From a virus: 54,190 bases of DNA. Positions 30,911 to 37,395 of the stretch are shown piece after piece; the first letter of the stretch is position 1, and each line of letters opens with the position of its first letter. Made by a program: the position numbers and the translations under genes. A model generated the notes under the pieces. That model ran no database searches. It was not told the origin of the DNA and worked only from the letters and a program-made list of their open reading frames with translations. The stretch lies in the IMG/VR virus record IMGVR_UViG_3300003267_000167, positions 1 to 54,190 of that record, one strand, 5' to 3'.

Positions 30911-31094
30911 GCGGGTTAATGCCCTTATCAGGGAGGCGCAATTACTCATTGCGCTTTCCTGGGGCCACGAAGCCCGGACGCCGGAATGGATGATGTGGCG
31001 AATCGCGCGGCTTGTGCGAATCCGCCAGGCGTTAAGAAGCGGCCGCGATTCTAATGTAGGAGGTATTGACCCTGAGCAACCCAAAGGCGTATAA
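30885..31094 (+). CDS. small unknown protein
   Basis: A 69-residue protein starting within the end of the methyltransferase gene (26-base overlap, GGAAG 6 bases upstream). It is helical and Arg-rich (WMMWRIARLVRIRQALRSGR). Likely coupled to the fusion enzyme; no family recognised. Confidence 0.55.
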   Translation: MNPSPSPLERVNALIREAQLLIALSWGHEARTPEWMMWRIARLVRIRQALRSGRDSNVGGIDPEQPKGV

Positions 31095-31254
31095 AACGCA
31101 TCGGTTTTGCTCTCCAAAAATCGGGGCTTTCCCGCCCTTACGCATAAGGAAAAGCCCTATTACGACCGTCCCGAATTTGCTTCTAATTTAACCGCTTCGG
31201 CGGTTTTGCGTGCCGCGCCGGCAGTCAACCGGCGCATTGACTCAAAAATAACAC
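31095..31254 (+). promoter_or_regulatory. non-coding region before the initiator, first part
   Basis: No gene is seen from 31095 to 31442. This part holds a GGGCTTT/AAAGCCC hairpin (31124-31130 with 31151-31157) without T-tract, the terminator at 31190-31207 and a TTGACT at 31237-31242 that has no correctly spaced -10 box. Confidence 0.5.
31190..31207 (+). terminator. short terminator with C-UUCG-G tetraloop
   Basis: AACCGC (31190-31195) and GCGGTT (31200-31205) close a TTCG tetraloop, which is a very stable RNA loop, followed by TTTTG. It probably ends the helicase-methyltransferase transcript. Confidence 0.6.
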
Positions 31255-31392
31255 GCGAAGATGAAAGCGCGTGTGGTATCATCCCTTTGTCTTGAGACCC
31301 TTCAATTGAGGGGCGGAGCGAATCCGGCCGGACTGACAATCCACAATGGCCGCTTTCATCTTCGCTTTCGCCTTTCAATTGAAGGGTTTTTT
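31255..31392 (+). ncRNA. candidate structured RNA / attenuator with interleaved stems
   Basis: Arm A (GCGAAGATGAAAGCG, 31255-31269) is perfectly complementary to 31351-31365; arm B (ACCCTTCAATTGA, 31297-31309) is perfectly complementary to 31375-31387, followed by TTTTTT. The order A, B, A', B' matches the element at 28553-28664, although the sequences differ. Arm A also folds locally (ACACGCG/CGCGTGT, 31251-31257 with 31268-31274). TATCAT at 31277-31282 may be a -10 box. It lies 53 bases before the initiator gene. Confidence 0.6.
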
Positions 31393-31445
31393 GCTTTCTA
31401 CCCGCCGCTTTGGTGCCCCCGGTGTGTGGAATGGGTATTTGATTG

Positions 31446-32312
31446 ATGTCTGAAATCAGAATCCATCGGCGCAATAAATTTGCTCAAATCGCTAACTCCT
31501 TACTTCAGGACACTTCACTAGGCTTCGACACGCGCGGGATGCTAGGCTATTTGCTGAGCAAGTCGGACGATTGGAAGGGCCGGCCATCGGACATAGAGCG
31601 GGAAGGCAACATCGGCCGCGATGCCCGACGCCGGATGATGAAGGAGGCGGAGATTGCCGGCTATTTGAGCTTTCATACGGAGCGAAAACCGGGCGGTTTT
31701 CTTGACAGTTGGTACGATGTTCATGAGTTACCCTTGCCGGAAAACGAGCGAACGAAAAGTTGGGAGTTTGGCAAACGCAAAGACTTAGCCGACCGACCAC
31801 CTACGGGAAACCCGCACCCGGTCAACGCCTCACCGCCTACGGGTTTGCCGCCTACTGGTCAACCGCTACCCGGTCAACCGCCTACTGGTCAACCGCCAGG
31901 CGGTCAACCCGCACCCCATGTAATACATGAAGTACAAAATAAAGATTTACAAAATACTAGAGAGAGAGAGGCGGCGGCCGCAGATGCCGTCGCGGTGGCG
32001 GTTGACTCTCTCTCTCTGGCTTTGCGTCGTCTGTATGGGGTTGGGGATAAAACCGGCTGGCAGACCAACGGACAGTTTCAAAGCGAAGCAATCAAGCTTC
32101 ACGGATTGCACGCGACGCCGGAGGAGATCGAAGAGTTTTGGCACAGCCGGAACAAAAAGCCGGGCATTACTTATTTCACGATTGACTTCCTGCCCTGGCG
32201 GGCCGGCAAACTGACAAGGGGGAATCACGCCGGGGCGGGCGATGACTTTATCGAGCGGGCGCGGGCGAGCGCGATCAAAAACGGGAGGCTGAAACATGAC
32301 TTACGCGGATGA
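31446..32312 (+). CDS. replication initiator with iterons in its gene (lambda O-like arrangement)
   Basis: A 288-residue protein. The N-terminal 95 residues match phage replication helix-turn-helix domains ('NKFAQIANSLLQDTSLGFDT', GMLGYLLSKSDDWKGRPSDI, 'GRDARRRMMKEAEIAGYL'). A Pro-Gln linker with PPTGQ-type repeats follows (residues about 118-160), coded by the iterons. The C-terminal domain (about 180-288) has LHGLHATPEEIEEFWHSRNKK, a replisome-organiser-like helical pattern. The start is ATG 31446 or TTG 31443; the ribosome site is weak. As in lambda, the initiator gene contains the candidate origin and is followed by a loader-like gene. Confidence 0.75.
   Translation: MSEIRIHRRNKFAQIANSLLQDTSLGFDTRGMLGYLLSKSDDWKGRPSDIEREGNIGRDARRRMMKEAEIAGYLSFHTERKPGGFLDSWYDVHELPLPENERTKSWEFGKRKDLADRPPTGNPHPVNASPPTGLPPTGQPLPGQPPTGQPPGGQPAPHVIHEVQNKDLQNTREREAAAADAVAVAVDSLSLALRRLYGVGDKTGWQTNGQFQSEAIKLHGLHATPEEIEEFWHSRNKKPGITYFTIDFLPWRAGKLTRGNHAGAGDDFIERARASAIKNGRLKHDLRG
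31851..31910 (+). repeat. four 15-bp iterons with core GGTCAACC (candidate origin)
   Basis: Contiguous repeats at 31851-31865, 31866-31880, 31881-31895 and 31896-31910 share GGTCAACC; the first and third are identical (CCTACTGGTCAACCG). A diverged copy, CCCGGTCAACGCC, lies at 31817-31829. They encode the Pro-Gln linker of the initiator. Confidence 0.8.
31917..32017 (+). other. A+T-rich tract and 12-bp inverted repeat beside the iterons
   Basis: The 40 bases from about 31919 (GTAATACATGAAGTACAAAA onward) are far richer in A+T than the genome. They are followed by AGAGAGAGAGAG (31959-31970) and, 35 bases on, its exact complement CTCTCTCTCTCT (32006-32017). An A+T-rich element next to iterons is the usual unwinding region of lambda-type origins; the purine/pyrimidine repeat could form a hairpin. 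Confidence 0.6.
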
Positions 32313-32904
32313 CTTCAAAGACTTTTGCGACGCCTTCAAACTCTTTTACAAGGGCATGACCGGCCGCGAGCTTCTAGACGTGGATTTGCCCGGCATCTAC
32401 TTTGACGCCTGTATCCGCTACACGCCCGATGTGGTCATGGAAGCTATCGAACGCGCGCCGAAAGAGTACCCGCAAAAGCTCGCCACCTATGGCCAGCTTG
32501 CGACCATTTGCGGCCGCGTCCATGCGGAGCGCAGCTACGGCCGGAGAGAGCGCGAGACGCAAGAGACCATTCTCGACATGGCGCGGTGCCAGCATCCGGC
32601 CGGACTGCTCAAGGTTGCGGCGGAGCCGGAGGTTGCCGGCATCTATGACGGCTACCTTGTGTGCGAGGCGTGCGGCTTTTCCAAGCCGGTCATCAAAAAG
32701 CTTGAGGCGATGCGATCCGAGCAAGCGAAGCGCGCGGCCGCGATGCTGCAAGAGGCGATCACGGCCAAGCCGCGCCCGCACTATGACAGAATGGGCGAAG
32801 CCTTGCCGGATTTGTGGGAGCGTCGCAACGCCTTACTGTTCGATATGAAGCGGGCGGCGGCCGAAGAGATCTACAGCCACGAGGCGGAGGAAAGCTATGA
32901 TTGA
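32296..32904 (+). CDS. helicase-loader candidate (G39P-like N-terminus)
   Basis: A 202-residue protein overlapping the initiator by 17 bases, the place of lambda P. Its N-terminal 75 residues (DFCDAFKLFYKGMTGRELLD, YFDACIRYTPDVVMEAIERA, 'YPQKLATYGQLATICGRV') resemble the helical layout of phage replicative helicase loader/inhibitor G39P. The middle carries a Cys/His cluster (DMARCQHP, LVCEACGF) that may bind zinc, and the C-terminus is helical. No AAA+ motif is present. The function is inferred from position and pattern. Confidence 0.55.
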   Translation: MTYADDFKDFCDAFKLFYKGMTGRELLDVDLPGIYFDACIRYTPDVVMEAIERAPKEYPQKLATYGQLATICGRVHAERSYGRRERETQETILDMARCQHPAGLLKVAAEPEVAGIYDGYLVCEACGFSKPVIKKLEAMRSEQAKRAAAMLQEAITAKPRPHYDRMGEALPDLWERRNALLFDMKRAAAEEIYSHEAEESYD

Positions 32905-33565
32905 CACGTTACCGCTTTTTGATAACGTGCCCGACTTCCCGCCGCCAAGGCGGCCGCGCTACCCGCGCGTGCCGGGCGCGCAAGCGACCGATACCAGCCG
33001 CGAAGCCGCCGCCGCGATGGTCGGCGACGCCGACTCTTTACGCGCCAAGGCGCTTGAACTACTGCGGGGCGCGGACATGACGGCCGACGAATGCGCGCGA
33101 AAAATGGACGAATCGCCTCTGTCTATCCGGCCGCGCTTTTCCGAGCTTCGCAAGCTGGGGCTAATCATGGACACGGGGGGGGCGGCGGACGGTCCCGACG
33201 CGGCACGGGCGGCGGCCGGTCAGTCACATCATTTGGAGGGCGATAGCATGAATACTACTGAGCATGTTTTGACTGTCCTTAGCGAAGAGTGCGCCGAAGT
33301 TTCGCATCGTGTCTCTAAGGCGCTTCGCTTTGGTCTTGATGAGATAGAGCCTGGCCAGTCGCACACCAACGCGGAACGGATCGCGCAAGAAGTCTGTGAT
33401 TTAGTGGCGGTAATTCTGATGCTAGAAGACGCGGGCATAATCAAGCGGCCGAAAGACGGCGGGCAAGTAATGCAAAAGCAGGCTAAGGTTCGGCAGTACA
33501 TGGACTATGCAAGAAAGTGTGGAACGCTGTTAGACCTTGACGCCAAGGCGGAGACGGGCGTATAA
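32897..33565 (+). CDS. winged-helix protein joined to a MazG-like domain across a G8 tract (probable two genes)
   Basis: As read, a 222-residue frame. Residues 30-95 are a phage winged-helix type sequence (ATDTSREAAAAM, SLRAKALELLR, MTADECARKMDESPLSIRPR, ELRKLGLIMDTG). A run of eight G (33175-33182) follows. Removing one G gives the usual C-terminus of this family (DTGGRRTVPTRHGRRP) and a TGA at 33249-33251 that overlaps ATG 33248 of the MazG-like gene as ATGA, the coupling used throughout this phage. The fusion is therefore probably a base-count error or a phase-variable tract. Confidence 0.6.
   Translation: MIDTLPLFDNVPDFPPPRRPRYPRVPGAQATDTSREAAAAMVGDADSLRAKALELLRGADMTADECARKMDESPLSIRPRFSELRKLGLIMDTGGAADGPDAARAAAGQSHHLEGDSMNTTEHVLTVLSEECAEVSHRVSKALRFGLDEIEPGQSHTNAERIAQEVCDLVAVILMLEDAGIIKRPKDGGQVMQKQAKVRQYMDYARKCGTLLDLDAKAETGV
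33248..33565 (+). CDS. MazG-like nucleotide pyrophosphohydrolase
   Basis: A 105-residue protein starting at ATG 33248 behind GGAGGG, seven bases upstream. It has the all-helical MazG-type pattern: LSEECAEVSHRVSKALRFGL with the EExxE-like cluster, then 'ERIAQEVCDLVAVILMLED', where the E and D residues would bind Mg. Family members hydrolyse (d)NTPs or alarmone-type nucleotides; in phages they can clean nucleotide pools or counter stress signalling. The second MazG-like gene is at 34826. Confidence 0.7.
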   Translation: MNTTEHVLTVLSEECAEVSHRVSKALRFGLDEIEPGQSHTNAERIAQEVCDLVAVILMLEDAGIIKRPKDGGQVMQKQAKVRQYMDYARKCGTLLDLDAKAETGV

Positions 33566-33572
33566 GCTTGAG

Positions 33573-33656
33573 GCGCGCGGCCGCGCCGGTTTGCCGGATG
33601 CGGCGAAAGCTAGACCCTGCGTTAGTCCGTAGCCAGTCGGACACGCGGCCGCGCGC
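33573..33656 (+). other. GC-rich inverted repeat in the RusA leader
   Basis: GCGCGCGGCCGCG (33573-33585) is perfectly complementary to CGCGGCCGCGCGC (33644-33656), enclosing 58 bases with smaller hairpins (CCGG-TTTG-CCGG; GTCCG/CGGAC). Each arm is also partly self-complementary. The element is followed directly by a terminator, so it may be a small structured RNA; no known class was recognised. Confidence 0.4.
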
Positions 33657-33657
33657 T

Positions 33658-33695
33658 AAGCGGGCGTCCGGCCTCTTCAACGGCCGCCCGCTTTT
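33658..33695 (+). terminator. intrinsic terminator before the RusA gene
   Basis: AAGCGGGCG (33658-33666) pairs with CGCCCGCTT (33685-33693), ending in TTTT. It follows the MazG-like gene and lies 29 bases before RusA, implying either a separate promoter for RusA or regulated read-through. Confidence 0.7.
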
Positions 33696-33724
33696 ACACC
33701 TTCAACCGTTCCACACGAAACCCG

Positions 33725-34195
33725 ATGGCAGGACACAAGCGACAATTCAGCGAACAGACGATTAAGCGCCTGATGAAAGAGGGGCGCATTAAGGACAACG
33801 GGGCGACCGTCAAAGAGCGAGATCATTTCTTCTTTTCGATACGCGCCGACATTCCGCCGTCCGTGAATCACTACACCGAGCTTGGGCGCGACGGCGCGCG
33901 AAAGAAGACGCCGAACGCCATCGCGTACCAAGAAAAAATAGGCAAGATCGCCAAGGCGGCCGGCTGGATTCTGGCGGAGGGGAAGATGCAAGCCGATGTG
34001 TACGTCTACGCCGACGAAGGCCGGATTGACCTTGATAACGTCTTGAAGTGCCTGGCCGATGGGTTGCAGGGCATTTGCTACCGGGACGACGCGCAGATAT
34101 GGAAATGGACAGTTGAGCGGTTGATGAGGCCGCCGACGGAACGAAACCCCTATATTGTTATTAACCTATCCCGTTATTACGCGGACCTGTCCTAG
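33725..34195 (+). CDS. rusA: RusA-type Holliday junction resolvase
   Basis: A 156-residue resolvase. The signature 'RIDLDNVLKCLADGLQGICY' followed by RDDAQIWKW (residues about 101-130) supplies the Asp and Lys active-site residues of the RusA family, and the N-terminal RADIPPSVNHYTELG is also typical. RusA dimers cut four-way junctions, which would resolve branched or concatemeric DNA before packaging. It lies after a terminator and 2 bases before the DpdA-like gene. The first 35 residues extend beyond the family core. Confidence 0.88.
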   Translation: MAGHKRQFSEQTIKRLMKEGRIKDNGATVKERDHFFFSIRADIPPSVNHYTELGRDGARKKTPNAIAYQEKIGKIAKAAGWILAEGKMQADVYVYADEGRIDLDNVLKCLADGLQGICYRDDAQIWKWTVERLMRPPTERNPYIVINLSRYYADLS

Positions 34196-34197
34196 TT

Positions 34198-34824
34198 ATG
34201 ATTTATCTTTCCGGCGCATTGAATAGAAATCAAATGGGGAAACGCCCGGACGTTGGGATCATGTTGGGGTATCGGGAGGGCAGCATCGCGCACGGCTGGC
34301 GGAGGCTAGCGGGAATCCATTGGGCGGCGGATAACGGTTGCTTTACTAACCCTAACCTTGACGTTGATAAGTACCTGGCGTGGCTTGAAAAGCTCAAGGC
34401 GGTTCAAGGTACATGCCTTTTTGCGACCGCGCCCGACGTAGTAGCGGACGCGGCCAAGACATGGGAGCGGTCGCGCGACGTGTTGCCGAAGATTCGGGCG
34501 CTTGGCTATGACGCGGCTTTTGTCGCCCAGGACGGCCAGGAAGATCGCGCGCTTGATTGGGATCGCTTTGACTGTCTTTTTATCGGCGGTTCTACGGATT
34601 GGAAATTATCACAGCATGCGTTTTGGCTGTGCCGGGAGGCGGCCAGGCGCGGTAAGTGGGTACACATGGGCCGGGTTAATTCTTTCCGGCGTTTACTGCG
34701 CGCCCGATTCGCGCGGTGCAATTCGGCGGACGGGACGCAGCTAGCATTCGGTCCGGATCAAGGCTTTAAAAAGCTTTGTGAATGGCTTGATTTTATTCAA
34801 CGGCAACCAACCTTGGACTTTTAG
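34198..34824 (+). CDS. DpdA-like deazapurine DNA modification / tRNA-guanine transglycosylase-like protein
   Basis: A 208-residue protein resembling phage TGT-fold proteins. Key pieces: HWAADNGCF (residues 41-49, with the likely catalytic Asp45), 'CLFATAPDVVADAAKTW', AAFVAQDGQE, 'DCLFIGGSTDWKL' and GKWVHMGRVNSFRR. The GGS and GRVNS segments match the phage deazapurine-modification (DpdA-type) proteins I know. Such enzymes insert 7-deazaguanine bases into DNA and shield it from restriction. No preQ0-synthesis gene is present here, so the precursor would come from the host. A different TGT-fold activity cannot be excluded. Confidence 0.6.
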   Translation: MIYLSGALNRNQMGKRPDVGIMLGYREGSIAHGWRRLAGIHWAADNGCFTNPNLDVDKYLAWLEKLKAVQGTCLFATAPDVVADAAKTWERSRDVLPKIRALGYDAAFVAQDGQEDRALDWDRFDCLFIGGSTDWKLSQHAFWLCREAARRGKWVHMGRVNSFRRLLRARFARCNSADGTQLAFGPDQGFKKLCEWLDFIQRQPTLDF

Positions 34825-34825
34825 C

Positions 34826-35170
34826 ATGATTTTCACCCTAAACGAATATCAGATGGCCGCCGACGAAGAGGCCGGCAAACTGACGCCGGCCGCGGCGCTT
34901 CAAAACCTTATGACCGCTAGCGCGGCCTTATTGCCTTATGTGTTGAGCGCGGAGGCCGGGACGCTTGGCGAAGCCGACGAAGAGGCCATGACCGGGCCGC
35001 TTGATGAGACCCGGCGGGAGGCCATGACGGTCCTGGGCGCGGCACTGTTTAACGTCGCGGTACTGGCCAGGCGGCTTGACATTGGCTTGAACCGCGTCGG
35101 GGAGTCCAACCTTGAACGCATCCGCTACGCCTCACAGTCCGGCAAGCTCCGGGCCATTCAGGGGAAGTGA
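34826..35170 (+). CDS. MazG-like nucleotide pyrophosphohydrolase-fold protein
   Basis: A 114-residue helical protein whose C-terminal half matches the MazG-like ending: 'VLGAALFNVAVLARRLDIGL', then NRVGESNLERIRYASQSGKL. The N-terminal half has fewer of the acidic metal-binding residues, so activity is uncertain. It starts one base after the previous stop and overlaps the next gene by one base. Confidence 0.5.
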   Translation: MIFTLNEYQMAADEEAGKLTPAAALQNLMTASAALLPYVLSAEAGTLGEADEEAMTGPLDETRREAMTVLGAALFNVAVLARRLDIGLNRVGESNLERIRYASQSGKLRAIQGK

Positions 35171-35340
35171 TGGACAAAGCGGCATATATCGCAATCGGCG
35201 GCGTCCTGGGCTTTCTTTTCTTTCTGCTCTTTGTCCTTGTCGGCGTCATTTTGGAGATCGTCTTTAAGACGACTCTTAAAACCGCCGATGACGTAGAAGC
35301 GATCAAAAAACGCCTTGATAAACTTGAGGGGAAACAATGA
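35170..35340 (+). CDS. small single-helix membrane protein
   Basis: A 56-residue protein with one membrane helix (residues about 5-32, IAIGGVLGFLFFLLFVLVGV) and a charged C-terminal helix (DDVEAIKKRLDKLEGKQ). Start ATG 35170 overlaps the previous stop and the stop overlaps the next ATG. It might be a holin or envelope-modifying peptide; unknown. Confidence 0.6.
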   Translation: MDKAAYIAIGGVLGFLFFLLFVLVGVILEIVFKTTLKTADDVEAIKKRLDKLEGKQ

Positions 35341-35618
35341 GATATACCTTGACCTTCAACCGGCTTTTGTCCGTGGTCGCCAACCCTCCGGACCGGGCTA
35401 CGTGCATGTATTGCCAAGTGCGCGCGAAGCCGGGCGAGTCCTGGCGCGCGGCGCGTGTGCCGATCAACCCCGACGAACCGGGCGGCGATAGCGTCATGGT
35501 CCCCGTGTGCGGTCCCGTGTGCGAGACTCTATTCAAGGCGCACCCGCGGGCGGAGGTCGTAATTGACGACTTGATTGCCCAAGCCAAAGACGGCCGGGGC
35601 GAAAGGCGGGAGCGGTGA
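35337..35618 (+). CDS. small zinc-binding protein
   Basis: A 93-residue protein with two cysteine pairs, CMYC (23-26) and CGPVC (58-62), a zinc-ribbon-like set, and an Arg-rich end. It overlaps both neighbours by 4 bases. Possibly a small DNA or RNA binding regulator; no family recognised. Confidence 0.6.
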   Translation: MRYTLTFNRLLSVVANPPDRATCMYCQVRAKPGESWRAARVPINPDEPGGDSVMVPVCGPVCETLFKAHPRAEVVIDDLIAQAKDGRGERRER

Positions 35619-36034
35619 CTTGGCGGAGTGAAGCGGCGGCCGTCGTTCGTCGTGTTATCGCCAAGACGGGAAGGGAAGACATGGCCGCGCTCCGGCGCGC
35701 AATCCGGGCGGCGTACCCCTTCGGCGAGCGGGCGCACTACCCGTACAAAGTTTGGTGTGAAGAGGTCCGCCGGCAATTAGGCCAGGCGGCCGACCCGCCC
35801 GCGGACATGACGGTTGCCGACGCCCTGGCGGTCGTGCGGGAGATCAAGGCGGCCGGCTTCGTGTGCGGCGACCGCTCGCGCTTCGCCAGGCTGGACGCCA
35901 CGCTCGAAAAGGCCGCGGCCGCCTTCAAGGAATGCCAGGCCAGCGTAAGCGGGTCGGACGCCCGCTATTTGCGGAACCTGCACAAACACTGGCGGCCGAA
36001 GCCGGCGCTTGACGCCGACGCCGACGCGGCTTAG
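35615..36034 (+). CDS. unknown phage protein with YPFGxRxxxPYKVW motif
   Basis: A 139-residue protein starting with GTG 35615 (GTGA overlap). The N-terminal half, AALRRAIRAAYPFGERAHYP then YKVWCEEVRRQLG, is a sequence I have seen in small phage proteins of unknown role. The C-terminal half is a helical hairpin with an acidic tail (ALDADADAA). It is the last gene before a strong terminator. Confidence 0.6.
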   Translation: MTWRSEAAAVVRRVIAKTGREDMAALRRAIRAAYPFGERAHYPYKVWCEEVRRQLGQAADPPADMTVADALAVVREIKAAGFVCGDRSRFARLDATLEKAAAAFKECQASVSGSDARYLRNLHKHWRPKPALDADADAA

Positions 36035-36071
36035 ACTCTCGCCAATTCGCAAGAAACGAAGTAACTGATTA

Positions 36072-36113
36072 GACGGCCGGCATCAATCCTGTGTATGCCG
36101 GCCGTCGCTTTAT
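36072..36113 (+). terminator. strong terminator opening the cargo cassette boundary
   Basis: GACGGCCGGCAT (36072-36083) pairs perfectly with ATGCCGGCCGTC (36095-36106), followed by GCTTTATT. It separates the replication/early region from the genes beginning at 36236. Confidence 0.75.
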
Positions 36114-36141
36114 TAAAAGCCGGCCGCGCCATTGGCCACGC

Positions 36142-36171
36142 TGGCAACAGTCCCCACAAATCCAGTAGACT
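36142..36171 (+). promoter_or_regulatory. candidate promoter of the cargo cassette
   Basis: TAGACT (36166-36171) resembles the -10 boxes at 18327, 28541 and 41133. At the usual 18-base spacing the -35 is only TGGCAA (36142-36147), so this is weak. The spacer does not contain the CCTTGGCG box. Confidence 0.4.
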
Positions 36172-36235
36172 ACCCGCGGCCATGCGACTCTCTACGCCGG
36201 CCGCAATCGTGCCCCCACTAACACGAGACCGACAC

Positions 36236-36904
36236 ATGGACCGGCTTAACTCTGTGAAACCCTCAAGGCAAGAATCCTTGTTCACGTTGGGCGCGATCGT
36301 CTTGGCTGTGCTTTTAGTGGAGCTTGGCGCGATAGCGATCTCCGCCGATGGCTACATGCCGCATGGCATGTGTTACCTGTGGGAGCCGCGCATGATCGCG
36401 TTGCACCTGGCCGCGGACCTGACGATATGCATGGCTTATTACGCAATCCCCTTCGTCCTGTGGCGATTCATCCGACGCCAGCGCGGGCATGCGGTCAATT
36501 GGATAATCGGTTGCTTCGCCGGATTCATCCTGTTATGTGGGACGACTCACTTAATAGCCTGCGTCACCATCTGGCACCCGTGGTACTGGTTTGACGGCGC
36601 GGTCAAGACGGCGACCGCCATTTTCAGCGTCGCGACGCTGGCGCTACTTTGGCGGATCACCCGGCGGGCGAAACCCTTGCCCGACGTGGAAGAGATTTAC
36701 CGGACGAACGCGGAACTAAGAAGGCGGATCGAACGGTTGCGCGCGACGTACCCGGAGGACCGCGGCATTTTGGAAGAGGACAAGGCGGCCGAAGTGTTGA
36801 GCGGGGCGCATCAGCTTTTAGACGATTACGCCTCTTTGGTCTCCGCGCTACGCGGCCATCCGAAGCCGGCGCAAGTCGGGAAACCCGCGGAGGACGCGCC
36901 TTGA
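36236..36904 (+). CDS. ethylene-receptor-like (ETR1-type) membrane sensor domain without kinase
   Basis: A 222-residue protein with four membrane helices (about 16-36, 54-76, 89-110, 121-139). The sequence PHGMCYLWEP, then 'LHLAADLTICMAYYAIP', 'FAGFILLCGTTHLI' and 'IWHPWYWFDGAVKTATAIFS' follows the ETR1/bacterial ethylene-binding domain closely. The copper-ligand pair corresponds to Cys101 and His105 (CGTTH) and the conserved Asp to Asp61. A coiled coil (about 150-205) follows, but no histidine-kinase or GAF domain. Start ATG 36236 is preferred; ATG 36182 is an alternative. A sensor, a decoy or an inhibitor of host receptor kinases are all possible; ligand binding is inference. Confidence 0.82.
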   Translation: MDRLNSVKPSRQESLFTLGAIVLAVLLVELGAIAISADGYMPHGMCYLWEPRMIALHLAADLTICMAYYAIPFVLWRFIRRQRGHAVNWIIGCFAGFILLCGTTHLIACVTIWHPWYWFDGAVKTATAIFSVATLALLWRITRRAKPLPDVEEIYRTNAELRRRIERLRATYPEDRGILEEDKAAEVLSGAHQLLDDYASLVSALRGHPKPAQVGKPAEDAP

Positions 36905-37395
36905 GCGGATGGCAGCAAGTCCTAGCGGCGATACTTTCCTCCGGCGTCGTTTCGGGCGTGGTCGGCCTCCTATTCGGCCGGAAGCTTGAGGCCGCCAAGG
37001 CGGATAAAGAGCGGGCGGCGGCGGAGGTTGACCGCGCCAACGCGCAGAACGCTGAAGCCAAGACCATTACCGAACTAATGGCCGCCTTCAAGCAGACGAT
37101 GGAAATGGCGCGGGAGTCCGACCAACGCCACCGGGAGACCCTTTTAAAACTGAGCGAGGCCGAAGCCACCCTGGCCGCCCGCGATTCTGTCATTGCCAAC
37201 TTGCGGCGAGACCAGGCGCTTTTAAAAGGGGACACGACGGAGCTACGGGCGGAAGTTACGGGCGTCGCGCTACAGTGCAGCGACCTGGCCGAACAGTGTA
37301 AAAAGATTTTGCGGAAACTGGACAACATCGAGCATGCGGCCGACGCGAGCGGCGCGCACGTCACCCCAACCCCTAACCCTTCGGAGAAGTCATGA
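36901..37395 (+). CDS. membrane-anchored coiled-coil protein
   Basis: A 164-residue protein starting with TTG 36901 (TTGA overlap with the ETR1-like gene). One membrane helix (residues about 7-25, [20 protein letters not shown]) leads into a long coiled coil (about 30-145). The coupling suggests a joint function with the sensor-like protein, perhaps through coiled coils. The shape also fits phage spanin or envelope proteins. It ends in a Pro/Asn-rich tail. Confidence 0.6.
   Translation: MSGWQQVLAAILSSGVVSGVVGLLFGRKLEAAKADKERAAAEVDRANAQNAEAKTITELMAAFKQTMEMARESDQRHRETLLKLSEAEATLAARDSVIANLRRDQALLKGDTTELRAEVTGVALQCSDLAEQCKKILRKLDNIEHAADASGAHVTPTPNPSEKS

Noticed and set aside
31237-31282. TTGACT (31237-31242) with TATCAT (31277-31282) as one promoter
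   Set aside because: The spacing is 34 bases, twice the normal distance. TATCAT could only act with a very weak -35.
33586-33643. tRNA or known ribozyme within the rusA leader
   Set aside because: No T-loop or anticodon arm pattern, and no hammerhead, twister or pistol core was recognised.
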